64,000 nt of DNA from Isoetes taiwanensis (taxonomy: Eukaryota > Streptophyta > Lycopodiopsida > Isoetales > Isoetaceae). The stretch's first letter is position 1. Every line of letters begins with the position of its first letter. Below, piece by piece: positions 35,491 to 46,060 of this stretch. The notes below the pieces were generated by a model that did not search any database, was not told where the DNA came from, and saw only the letters and a list, made by a program, of their open reading frames with translations. Made by a program: the position numbers and the translations under genes. The stretch lies in contig JAJEKV010000001.1 of assembly GCA_021234155.1 (NCBI GenBank), positions 25,469,189 to 25,533,188 of the forward strand, written 5' to 3'.

Positions 35491-35618
35491 TTTCATCGAT
35501 ATGAATAATAATCTGATTACCCTCTGCAAGCTGAAAAGCACGTGTTACATAACATTGTTTTTGTCAATATGAACAATAATCTGATTACACTCTGCAAGCT
35601 GAAAAGCATGTGCTACAT
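35491..35618. repeat. Tandem repeat, unit of about 70 bp
   Basis: Word pairs aacattgtttt..tc.atatgaa and aataatctgatta.cctctgcaagctgaaaagca occur twice consecutively. Confidence 0.75.
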
Positions 35619-35809
35619 CCCTCCAAAAATATGTCCGTCAATATGAAATGAGCTTGCAACATTCCTAGCTGCAAATACTAAGCTAGAACTCATGATAGAA
35701 AGCAATATTCTTAAGCACCTAAGCTGCAAATTGTAGCTAGTAGAGCGAGTAGAGGATCGCTCTGGTTCTGGAACACAGGTTGTGCATGGATTTGAGAGGG
35801 ACCAGTGGT

Positions 35810-36060
35810 GGGCAAAAGTATGCTGGTGGGTATCAAAAGCAGGCGTTCGGACACATGCTGACAGCACTCATATAGCACCCCATATGGCAGCTTGTTTAAG
35901 GTGTTACTGGTACTAGCACATGGTAATTAGGTAATCAATAGAAATATGCAACAACTCCAATTAATAACAAGTGGAATACTATGATAGAATAGTACATCCA
36001 GGGTGCTGATCTAAGTGCTGGGGCCGCGTTTTTTTGATACCCACCAGCATACTTTTGCCC
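35810..36060. repeat. 29-bp perfect inverted repeat at the LINE 5' edge
   Basis: 35810-35838 and 36032-36060 are exact reverse complements over 29 bases. The right arm is part of the plus-strand LINE endonuclease frame, so the left arm is a LINE piece in the opposite direction. The similarity extends imperfectly on both sides. Confidence 0.85.
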
Positions 36061-39000
36061 TGGTCTCGTTTGTTGCAGGATTTGGCCTTGGTTGAGGTCC
36101 CTGGGGACTTGTCTTTCACCTATTGTAATAGGCAGATTGGTACGGGCCGGGCGTATGCTAGGCATGACCGGTGTTATGCTTCCCCATGCGCATTGGATGG
36201 TGTGCCCTCTTTGCGCCGGAGTAACATTCTGTCTACCTCCATTTCGATCATTACCCTCGGGTTTTGTCCAGTCGGTGCGGTTTGCCTCTCGGCCCTCTAG
36301 GGCGGTGTTCCGTTTGAACACCCTTACCGGGCCGATGCGGATTTCGGTCCCAAAGGCCGAGTTGTGGCTTGATACCTTTTCATCTCTAAAGGGTATGTCT
36401 GGTATGGTGACTGCCTTGGCCAGGGTGAAGCGTTTTGCCAAGGTCTTTGGTAGGCAGCGTGTGCAGCAGGAGGTGCGGCAGGAGTTGCATGGTCTCTATC
36501 AGGAGTTGGAGAGGATTCGGGCGCAACCTTCGATGGCATTAGGGAGAATGCAAAGTGTTGCAGCGTATTGTTGCTTTCTGAGCAGGTTAAAGTCGCGGGA
36601 GGCACATGTGAAGGCGGCCCCTTACGGTTGAAGGAGGGGGACACAAGTTCGCTTGGTGTTCTTGAGCAGCTAGGCAAATGATATCAAAGATCTATGGCGC
36701 CCCTTGCTTTGCCCGATGGCGGACTTTGGAGGATCCCACTGATTTGCTGAGGTATGTGCATGCCCATTTCTCGGGTTTTTCGCGACAAGACTCTTCCCTA
36801 TGAGCAGGAGATGCAGGAGCTTGTTTTGGGGGCTGTTAAGCCATCTATTCTGCCTCATCAGCGTGAGATCTTGGAGCAGGAGCTCTCCAGAGAGGATTTA
36901 GCTGCGACATGTATGTGCATGGCCAAGGATAAATGTCCTGGGCTGGATGGCATCCCTGTGGAGTTCTTTCAGACTTATTGGGAGTGGGCTGGTGAGTCGG
37001 TGTACCAGGTGTATCTTGAGTTGCTGCAGTCTTTTCAAATGGATAGGATCTTGAATACCGCATGCATTTCCTTGATTCCTAAGGTTAAGCAGCCTTCTAC
37101 TATTAATGATTGGAGGCCTATCTCCTTGTTGTCCTCTGTGTATAAGATTATTGCGAAAGCCCTGGCAGAGAAGTTGAAGCCAGTGTTGACTAGTCTGGGT
37201 TTGTCCCCGGGAGGAACATTTTGACTAATGTTGCCGCAGCTTATGAGGGCCTTTATTGGGCCAGAAGAACAGGTCAAGACATTGCCTATCTTAAGCTTGA
37301 CTTTTCCAAAGCTTACGATAGTGTCCGTTGGGAGTTCTTGTCTGCCATGATGTTAGCATTGGGCTGTGGTCCACGCTTTACAGAGACAGTCATGAATTTG
37401 CATAGGTCAGCACGGGCTACGATGGTGTGCCAGGGTGAACCCTCCGCCTTTTTCTCCTTAGGCAGAGGGGTGCGTCAGGGGTGCCCTTTGGCGCCGTTTT
37501 TGTTTACGATTGTGGCGGAGGCAATTGTCTCCGATTGTTTTTGGCTGCGGTGGAGGAGGGAGTGGTGGATGGGCTTCGGATGCAGGATGGTAGCCAGCAG
37601 ATTATTAACCAGTTTGCCAATGACACTTTCCTCTTCTTGGTGGCAGAAGAGAGGAATTTGCGGAATGTGAAGGGTTTGTTGGATACTTTCTCCTTGGCCT
37701 CAGGCATTCTTCCGAATTGGGGTAAGTGCTCTCGCGATTATGGGCCCAAATGACTCGCCTCCCCTTATTTGGCTCTATTCCCTTGGAAGGTGCTTCCGGT
37801 AATGTGTGTACTAAGTCTGTGGGTATTCCCTTTGGAGGGATGTTTCCATGGGGAGGGTGTGGGATGAGATTTTGCGGGGGCTTGCGTAAACACCTCAATT
37901 GGTGGAAGGGTAGCAAGTTGTCCATGGCGGTAGGATCACTATTGCCAAGTCGAGTTTTGTAGCACTCATGTGTATCGGCATCTGCGATGCTAGCTCCCGA
38001 GGGTAAGATCACGGGCTTTGGATAAGATTGTTCAAATTTTGTGTGGGGCGGGGGATGATGAAGGGGCGGTTGTTAAAGTGGCTTGGTGGAAGTGTCTCCG
38101 CCCGGGAGGATGGGGGCTTGGCCATTCTGGATTTGGCGCTGCATAGTAAGGTGTTGGTCTCCAAGTTTGTTTGGAGCATTCTGCAGGATGGAGCATCTTC
38201 TCCTGGTGCGGCGCTGTTGTTGCAGTCTCTTCGCCATTGTGTGGCATTTGGGAAGCCGCCTCATGCATGTGGAGTTGCCACAGGCCTTTGTTGTATGGTC
38301 TCCGGCCTTTCCCACATGCATCCCCTTTTCTCCGCAGGAGTGTTGCGGGCTTGGGATCATGTCGCGTGCTCTTCAAGCTAGATTATGCCTCGGTTTATCA
38401 CCACTCTTCTCCTTTCTTGTGGGTTCCTCTACCCCTGCACTTGCCCTTGGCTGCCATCGTGCATGCTTTCGGGGCCTTGAGCCCGTTGGAGGCTGAGCTG
38501 CATGCTCACCTTGGAGGATTGGTATTGGGGGTCAGCTAGCTTCGTGGGAGTTCTTTTCGAGCTCGCTTTTCGCTGGGGCGTGGGAGCTATCACGGGAGCA
38601 CGTGGCGGGGAGTATTCCGCTACACATACCTATAGTCCCTCGGGATGATGTGGTGGTGCGGGTTTGGCGGTTCATCCGGATGTTGTGTCTTCTTGCTTTG
38701 TGCGGTCTTCTTCTGGGGTGCTGGCTATTCATGACACCGCCCCCTTCGGGCAAGTGGTCTCTGCAGCTTAGGGTTCTCGATGGCGCTCGGTTTGGACGTG
38801 GACATGGAGCTCACTTCCCCCACCGAAGGTTAGGGTGCTTCTGTGGCAGGTGGTGCACCGCTGTATCAGGGTGAATGCCCTTGTGAGTCGGTTTAGGCCG
38901 GGTGTGAGCCCTCTCTGCCCTTGTTGTGGCCTTCATCATGAGATTGTGGAGCATTGTCCGGTTTTATGCCCCTCACTTGCGCTGCCTCGGGATTGGGTTA

Positions 39001-39455
39001 GGGCCTCTGTTTGGTGAGATTGACTAGCCGCCAGCTTCTTTGCTTCATGTGTATCCTGGTGGTTGGCCGCTCTTGCGGCAGCAAGCCTTGCATCTGTGCG
39101 TGGCTTGGTTGGTGTGGTTGATTTGGAAGCGGCAGCAGTTGTGGATCTTTCAGGGGATTCGGCAGCCTACAGCCTCTCTGATTTCTCGACTCAGGTACAA
39201 GCTATTTCAGAGCTTTCTGGTATTCCCGGGAGTAGTAGAGCGGAAGTTTGCCATTTGGCGGGACTTCTTGGGTGTTATAGATGGTGATGGTCGGTTTGTA
39301 CAGCAGTAGAGTTGCAGTTTTTCTGTGAGTTTGTTGTGGAGTGTCGAGGTATCGCTGTCTCTTTGGGGCAGTTCTCCTTCCTCCTCACTTGCTTTGTAAC
39401 ATTACCATTCTTTTAATATATTGATGACACAGTTCTTCAAAAAACAAAAAACAAA
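36032..39455 (+). mobile_element. 5'-truncated LINE (L1-type), decayed
   Basis: On the plus strand, in order: the C-terminal part of the APE endonuclease (36034-36330, QIGTGRAYARHDRCYASP; DRCY..P is typical), reverse transcriptase (36754-37753), and a C-terminal zinc-binding RT-associated domain (38835-39000, FRPGVSPLCPCCGLHHEIVEHC). It ends in ...tttaatatattgatgac followed by an A-rich tail (39439-39455). The frame changes at least six times. It lies wholly inside the second Helitron. Confidence 0.85.
36754..37753 (+). pseudogene. LINE reverse transcriptase
   Basis: Frames 36754-37224, 37221-37670 and 37481-37753 together show the RT blocks: CPGLDGIPVEFFQTYWEWAG, LIPKVKQP then NDWRPISLL, LKLDFSKAYDSVRWEFL, RGVRQGCPLAPFLFT. 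The active-site block reads QFANDTFLFLV, so the usual F-A-D-D has become F-A-N-D. Losing a catalytic Asp and two frame changes make it inactive. Confidence 0.88.
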
Positions 39456-39484
39456 TATCCACCAAAGAAAATGAAGTCTTGGCA

Positions 39485-39720
39485 CATGCCATGCAGCTAT
39501 GATGAGTGTAACAACAGGCAGTGGCATAGTTAGTGACATGAAGAGAAGAATAAAACCTTCTACCGATTGCAGTTATGCCACTGCTTCATTTGCTTCCTGC
39601 ACGTGCCATGTGGCTATAGGTTAGCATGTAGCAACATGTAGTGACATAATCAAAGAGATCAAGGGAAGAATAAAAGCTTCCACTGATTGCAGTTGCACCA
39701 TTGCCTCATTTGCTTCTTGT
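39485..39720. repeat. Tandem repeat, two units of about 120 bp
   Basis: Both units share cacatgccatg..gcta, gtagtgacat, agggaagaataaaa.cttc and attgcagtt. Located in the second Helitron, beyond the LINE tail. Confidence 0.65.
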
Positions 39721-42423
39721 CACCTAAAGTGTTCCTAGATTCTTGCTCCATTTGCTTGGTGAAACCATGTTTGTTGTAGGTGTTTCAGTCAGACTGCTCT
39801 CAAGTTTACACAGATTTAAAATATTCTAGTGCAATGGGTTCTTGGTCCATATATAAGAGTTCTTTGAACCATAAACTCTCAAGTTGGTTGAGGGTTTAAC
39901 ACTAGCATCAATAGGACATGCATGAGGAGCATATCTTACCTCTCTGGTAGTGATTTAGCCAAGTTGATGTAGAACAATTCAAGGAGGAGCCACACTTGTG
40001 AAGATCTTGCTGCACCCGTATTAGATGACATTACACCAGATCCGAGCAAATAAAGGCAGTGATTAAAAAGAAATACTTACAATTTGAATCAAGCAACTAA
40101 ATTACATGTCATGTTGAATATAAATGGCATGATAGGCTCTTCACAGCTCATGCCAAATATAAATGGCATGCTGCAAGACCCCATAAAAACTGAGCCCCTC
40201 AGCATAGTCACCAGAACATTGGCAATAACATCAATTGGAGATCAATTGAAACATGTCCTGGAGTAAAATACATTTTTCCTAGCAAGATAAAGAAGTGCAA
40301 ATTTTATAATAAGCTTTAGATGTTTGTAACCTAGAATCAGATGTTGCCATCCTGCCAAGGGCTGTTATTTTTGAGAAATAAATCTTTTACACAGAAGTAA
40401 GCAAAAGGAAATAAGCCAGATTTTCAAGTCTTCGGTACATGAAAAATGAATCATGCTGAACTCGCGCTTGCATTCATGTAAGCAAGTTCTAAAAATGGCA
40501 GAAGAATAGACAGAGGGGTCGTTTAAAGATGAAAAGTTAAAACAAAGTTACCTGAGCTAAAGGAAATACCCGAGAGGAAGTCCTGTAAGCCGGGCAGTGA
40601 ACAAAATTGTATGTTAGACAACCTTCTAGACACCAATATTATTTCTTATCTTGAGCAAGAAAAGAAAGAACCTGAGACCATGGCGGCTATATTGCAGAAG
40701 CAATGACACGTTCAGGCAAAATAGCTATAAGTTGGGCCAAATCAACGAATTAGGCTCTGTAAACCCAGGGAGTGGCCGCAAATGTAAGCCAGGACGTAAG
40801 AGAGAAAATCAAATTGAAGGAAGAATTGGATTCAATATCCCTATTTTGTTGCAGCGTATGTCTTGAATGTCAAACAAAGGAATCCATGCAAGATGTCCTG
40901 CACATTCGAAGATAGCTTACCATGACTAAGATCTGAAGCTGAGAGTAGTTGCATGGCTAGCCCTGAGAAACTGTTTTTATACTCACTCCAGAAACTAAAT
41001 CCCGACCTCCTACATAATATAACAATATGTTGCATCAGCTAAGAACATTTATAACCTGTATAAAAAGAAAGATATATAAGATCAAACAGGGAAAGAAAAA
41101 TGACCTTGAGCTGTCGTTTACTAAATGAATCCACCTGAAGCTAGACCTGAAATGGAAAATCGTCTCAAATATTTTCTCTCAGATTTTTTTCATGTAATAT
41201 AGAATGAAATTCAATCAGAAATAAGAGTACCTTCTGAATTTGTTGACTCCTGATGCCCTTGCAGCTCCAGGATCTAGATGAAAAGCTCCAGCTCAAGCTG
41301 AACAATGACTGAAGAATGTAAAGATGAAAAAGGCAATAACAAAATTACCTGTAAGCTAGATAATGGGTCAGAATTATAGTTTAGAAACGGATGTGGGCAT
41401 TCCTCTGTTGCCTCTTTCTTCTAAACTCTATCTTTCTTCTAAACTCTATCTGGCTCATTATAATACCGACGCCTAAGCCGAGAATTAATATAAATCAAAT
41501 CATGGTTAAAAAGGACCAGTAGGCGATTGTAGCATGCAACTCCACCCATTTGCAATCAGATAGGATAGATAGATAGCCCAACTTTTCTTGGCAAAGCTGA
41601 AGACGTAAGGAAGCACTATGGCATGAGTTCTGGCATGCATCTGGCAATAAGGCTTTGTGGTTGCATCTAAGCAATAAGATCCCAGCTCTTGAACACGGCA
41701 ACCAAACTCTCTAAAATGTAGATTCGATTTGTCTAATCATTAATGCGCTTCAGTAAAAACAATACCTGACATGTATCCCCTTTTAGCAATTGTCGAATCC
41801 AGTGTGACCCAGAGTTGATTCGGCTTGTAGAGCTATGTTCTGAAAAATCCAAAGCAAACAAAAAGCCAAAGTTATTCAAACTCCCAAATCAGTAGGTGAA
41901 CAGAAGCGAATTACAAAATGGATTTACCAATCCACAGATCAATAGACCCACAACACTACAGCATCTATTGCAACAAAAAACACCATTTCACATACCCATC
42001 AGCAAAAATATGTGAAATCGCACCTGGTTCGGAGCTAAAAGAAGATCTATCCATTTCGAAATGGATTATACCTGTCGGTGAATAGATGGTGCACACAGAA
42101 AGGGAAAAAATTTCGTGGCAATGCATGCCCGGATGGAAAGGGGCAAAAAAGCAATAAAAACCCCCAAGACCCTCAGCTTTGAAATCATATTAAAAAATTT
42201 GCTAGCGATTTTTGGAAGCACCGGAATATTTTTCGACGACCAAAATGCCAACAATCTTAGGAAATCATGCTTAAAAAAAAACCAAAAACCTTTCTCACCA
42301 AGCCAGAAAATCTCAAATTAACAAGATTGATTTTCTAGGGAGAAGAATATCATTTGCTAATTAGTTAATTTCTCTCGTTCTAGTGCATTACACATAGCTG
42401 ATTCTCGTTCAACTATACTTCCT

Positions 42424-42678
42424 TTGGACGACAATCAACGCTGGACCCTATACAAGATGCTACTTAATTGTGTTGTTTCTATGTGTCATGGTGTTCCTCT
42501 TGGAAACAGTTTCTGTAAGATTTCCATTATAAATTGCAATTATGAAGATGAGGCTCTTCCACGAAGACATCCCGGTGGCGATACAGTTGGGGAAAGCGTG
42601 GGCACATTTGTAGCATGGCCAAAATCTGGAAAAGATATGTATATGAGGATTATAAAAAAAAATATGAATATATCATAA
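42424..42678 (+). pseudogene. DUF8039-like fragment (CACTA/Ulp1-associated)
   Basis: A short frame with HGVPLGNSFCKISIINCNYE and GDTVGESVGTFVAWPK. In plants a domain with V-P-L-P..., then G-E-A-x-G-T-F-V-x-W-P-K, is carried by CACTA-type and Ulp1-linked transposon proteins (DUF8039). Only about 70 residues are present and no neighbouring transposase is visible. It lies just outside the 5' end of the second Helitron. Confidence 0.4.
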
Positions 42679-42803
42679 CATCTGTGTGATGTTGTGAATT
42701 TTGAATTCTTTGATGCTCTTTAGCCAGTCTTATCAACCCCATGAAACCACACATTAATTAAAAAAACATAATAAAATAAGTGTGACATAAAAGTATAAGC
42801 TGC

Positions 42804-42888
42804 AAAATTGCGCCAGGTGCGAGTTTGTATTGTATTCAAAAAATAGATGTACATTTCTTCTTCTGTGAAAATGCGCTAGGCGCGAGTT
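42804..42888. repeat. Palindrome family A (two copies)
   Basis: Copies start at about 42804 (aaaattgcgccaggtgcgag) and 42868 (aaaatgcgctaggcgcgag), upstream of gene copy 1. Removing the Helitron would place them within about 700 bases of the cluster at 32427-32605. Confidence 0.75.
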
Positions 42889-43254
42889 CTTTCTAAACTA
42901 ACATAGGAGGATGTATATATCTCTACAAAATGTCACATAGGCCCACTTCATCGGCTACATACTGAGTCACCTGTACCATTCTGATATGACATCATCCTCC
43001 CATTCATTGGGAATGTCGAGTCTCTAAATCAGAGTGTCCCGTCGATCTTTGGCCTTCCTAATCATAGCCTCATATTTATTTGTTGGCATGAGCTTTACTA
43101 AGAGCATGAGGAGCCGCATAAATCCTGTGATGTGATGGCTGTTAAAAGATAGCATTCAACTAGAATGCTAGAATTGGCATTGGAAAAAAAACAGGACGAA
43201 GGTGTGCATATTCGGAATGGAATCACACTCACCTTAGTTCAGCAGATATCTCGA

Positions 43255-43390
43255 TTGATCTTGGGATTGAAGGCGGGTCGATTGATCTTGGGTCGATGAT
43301 CTTGGGCCCTCAAGACGGGTCGATAATATTCGGATTAAAGACGCTCAAGACGGGTCGATTGAGGGCGCTCAAGACGGGTGAGCTTCTGAG
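43255..43390. repeat. Short tandem array gctcaagacgggtcgatt
   Basis: Five or so imperfect copies of a gacgggtcgatt/gatcttgggtcgat unit lie about 300 bases upstream of the first exon of gene copy 1. Confidence 0.65.
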
Positions 43391-43591
43391 AGTAGGTGGC
43401 CGATTAGATGGTAGTAGCTTGCCACATATGCGTTTCTTGAAAATAAGAATTAATTGTTTTCTTGAAATTGCACTAAAAAGAAAAGCACATTTTAAATTTG
43501 TAAATGAGCGGGGCGGGCGGTTAATTTAGGCGGTATAATTTTAAAATGACGCGAATTTAAATTTACGGTTCTAAATCTGACGGCTTAGATT

Positions 43592-43606
43592 ATCATACAT
43601 ATAAGT
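43592..43606 (+). promoter_or_regulatory. Possible TATA element of gene copy 1
   Basis: The sequence catacatataagttt lies 45-60 bases before the proposed start codon at 43651. Weak evidence on its own. Confidence 0.3.
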
Positions 43607-44073
43607 TTAAACCAAAACTCCAGTCTCATATTATCCGTACTTGCAGTTCTATGGTGTCTAGAGGATCTGGCAGCCGCGGCCGAGGCGCGGGTAGAGGTGG
43701 GTGACAGGCCAAAGCAAGCCTGGAGCTTGCTGAACAAGCAGAAAGCACAAATCCAGCTAGCGCCTCAGGTATTAATCGGTGTTTTCGTTCTGTATTTTAT
43801 TTCTGTGTCCTTCTTTTTGTTAGGTTTTTAGGATGTTTTTCCTTAATAGTAGAGTTATTATCCGATAAGAAGCATATGTCCTGTAATACTTGAGTTCATA
43901 TGTCCCAAAATGTATGCAAATATATGCAAAATGTTATGCATATATATATGTATGTGTTCATGTCGTTTTTCTTTCAATGTTGTATGTGCTGTTTTAATCG
44001 TTTATACTTAGTTGAACAGTATTGAGTAGAGCCTGGTGCTTGTTATAGTTTAAAGCGTTTTAAGATCATTTCT

Positions 44074-44308
44074 AAAGCGCGCCAAGCGCGTATTTGTTGC
44101 ATATTTTCCAAGCGGTAGGGTTAGTTTCTTATCTTTCGATTATGTATTGACAAACTACTTTTGATTCGGACAAAAAGTCCCTGGCGCAGTTTAATAAGTC
44201 AGTACGTTAGTTTCATTTCCTTTGAATCTATATTGACAAAACGCCCCTGGCGCAATTTAATAAATTTATAATCTCTCTTCAGTTTCAAAACGCGCCAAAC
44301 GCGTTTTT
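44074..44308. repeat. Family A palindromes in intron 1 of gene copy 1
   Basis: Copies at 44074-44095 and 44286-44308, a degraded one at about 44238 (acgcccctggcgca) and a half-copy near 44177, all inside the intron 43769-44378 (donor cag/gtatta, acceptor tttgcag). Confidence 0.75.
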
Positions 44309-44378
44309 GATTGCATACGTTGCAAGTTAGCATATATTTTCTCATTAAACGATTAACCCATGTGCTGTAATTTTGCAG

Positions 44379-45501
44379 GAACACAAAAAACAAGCAAAAG
44401 GAAAACCAAACACAGTGAGACCTCTTCAGCCCAGAACAAGCAAAGGACAGTTGAAGATGTTACTGTTACAGACCTGCAGCATGTATTGACGTTAGAAGAT
44501 ACATCTGGAATAATAAAGGCTCATATAGAACCTCCATGTCCAGAAGAAGATCTTATAGAGGGGTCAAAATGGTATGTCGAGATCTTCAAAACTGGTGGGA
44601 AGACAGACCTTATATTCATGTCTAGGGTAAGAGAGACTGATTAAATGAAAAAGCAGGGAATTCTTATCACATGCGAAGAACAGGATGATTCTTCTTGTTC
44701 AATGTTAGTTGAAGTGGGTCAAAAAAATAAGAAGAGCCTGAAGAAGATCAATCGATGCAGTTCTAGCTCTTTTAAAGAGACTACATTAAGATCAGACGAC
44801 AAGGCCAATTCCCTCTTCAAATTTGGCTGGATAGTTGGCGAGCCATTGACGCCTAAAAGAATATGCGAAGGGCTTTCAGCTGTTCGACGAGCCATCAGCA
44901 CGAGGCCCTCGGACAGTGTCTACCTACAGGCAGTGAAGGATAAGGAAGATGCTAGTTCTAGAGGCAGGGACACTACAGAAGTGACAGCAGGCCGTACAAG
45001 TGATGGTGACAAGGCCAGGCAGTTGGAGGCAATGAGCAAACTGAAAAAATGCTGACAAGTATCCACTGGGCCTGAACTTCACCCATCCAGTCCACGTGGA
45101 TAGGCTTTTCAGGTCCACTAAAGCCATTTATATCAGCAGAAGGTACGACAAGCAGCACTCCTTGGAGATAGCTAGCAGTATGATCGAAAATCCAGGGCAG
45201 GTGCCAATGCCTGCAGATGTAGTGCCTTACGATACGAGAACAAAGAAGGTAATCATGTGGAGCAAGCTGGAGGACTTCATCGAGAACCAAGACGTACATT
45301 TCATGATAATAGATGGCCAGCACTCAATTGAAGCCCAGAAGGTTCTGATTAAGAAGGCCGCGAGAATCTTGGAAATCAGCCGTTCTATAAAAGTCGTATT
45401 CTCGCCGAAGCTACCGGTTCTGGCGGCTCAACAACACCTGCCGAGCTAGCCGAAATAAGCGCACTCCTGAATGACCTGGGAAAAACTTTCCTATACAAAA
45501 G
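44379..45501 (+). pseudogene. Gene copy 1 exon 2: basic region and ParB-like domain
   Basis: The second half reads FTHPVHVDRLFRSTKAIYIS, then RRYDKQHSLEIASSMIENPG, VPMPADVVPYD and FMIIDGQHSIEAQKVL. The pattern (SRR.., a helix ending S-M-I-E-N-P, a P-x-x-V-V strand, then I-I-D-G-Q-H-S-x-x-A) follows the ParB/Spo0J N-terminal domain, where the last block is usually D-G-x-H-R-x-x-A; here Arg is Ser. Gene copy 2 shows the same domain with VNGNHSILAAQLV. The ParB helix-turn-helix part is not evident. Bacterial ParB-N domains bind CTP or act as nucleases; activity here cannot be judged. Confidence 0.55.
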
Positions 45502-45537
45502 GTAACTCTCTTCCCTCATTTTTCGTTTTCATATTTG

Positions 45538-46001
45538 CAAATCGTGCCAGGCGCGATTTCCTTACTTCAAATCGCGCCAGGTATGATGAAATTTACTGAA
45601 GAAAAGGCTTCCTAGAATGGTAGCCGTTTCTCTTCAAATAAGCAAATCGCGCCTGGCGCGATTTCATATTAGAATGCAAATCATGCCACGCGCGAGTTGT
45701 CTACTCGGAGGAGAAACGGCTCTCTTGAATAATAGTCGTTTCTCCTCAGAGTAGGCAAATCGCGCGTGGCGCGATTTGCATTCTAATATGAAACTGCGCC
45801 AGGCGCGATTTGTTTATTTGAAGAGAAACGGATACCATTCTAGGAAGCCTTTTCACTTCAGAGTAGGTAAATCGCGCCTGGCGCGATTTGCATTCCAATT
45901 TGAAATCGCGCCAGGCGCGATTTGCCTATTTGAGAAGATACAGCTAGCATTCAATGCAACCGTTTCTCTACAGAGTAGAGAAATCGCGCCTGGCACGATT
46001 T
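45538..46001. repeat. Family A palindrome array in intron 2 of gene copy 1
   Basis: At least nine copies start at 45538, 45578, 45644, 45678, 45758, 45791, 45869, 45903 and 45981. The best are perfect or nearly perfect (core TCGCGCCTGGCGCGA). They lie in pairs within a unit of about 100-110 bases that includes gtttctcttcaaata or its complement. The intron runs 45502-46060 (donor aaaag/gtaact, acceptor tttgcag). Confidence 0.85.
45598..45859. repeat. Foldback: 121-bp inverted arms in intron 2
   Basis: The left arm 45598-45718 and right arm 45737-45859 are inverted copies with few mismatches, separated by about 18 bases. Each arm contains two family A palindromes and the outer word aaggcttcctagaatggta. 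A transcript of this intron would fold into one long hairpin. Confidence 0.85.
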
Positions 46002-46060
46002 CAAACTGAAAGGATTGTTTGAATCCACGATTACTGGAGCTAACAAAGTATTTTTTGCAG

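Larger units (their letters stand above)
32632..42326 (-). mobile_element. Helitron, non-autonomous (copy 2), with nested LINE
   Basis: The minus-strand 3' end matches copy 1: hairpin GCCCGGC aac GCCAGGC, then accataa, CTAG and T. The 5' end reads TCTTGTTAATTTGAG preceded by A at 42326/42327. The first 250 or so bases are related to the 5' end of the copy at 11990-16050 (shared words cttaggaaatca and gcatgc..ggatg). The size of 9.7 kb includes about 3.4 kb of later LINE DNA. The interior is AT-rich with many local tandem repeats. No Rep/helicase frame was seen. Confidence 0.72.

Noticed and set aside
36092..36631. Plus-strand 179-codon frame and the opposite 168-codon frame at 35935-36441
   Set aside because: The plus-strand frame is a shifted continuation of the decayed LINE endonuclease/linker, the minus-strand one its shadow; neither is a separate gene.
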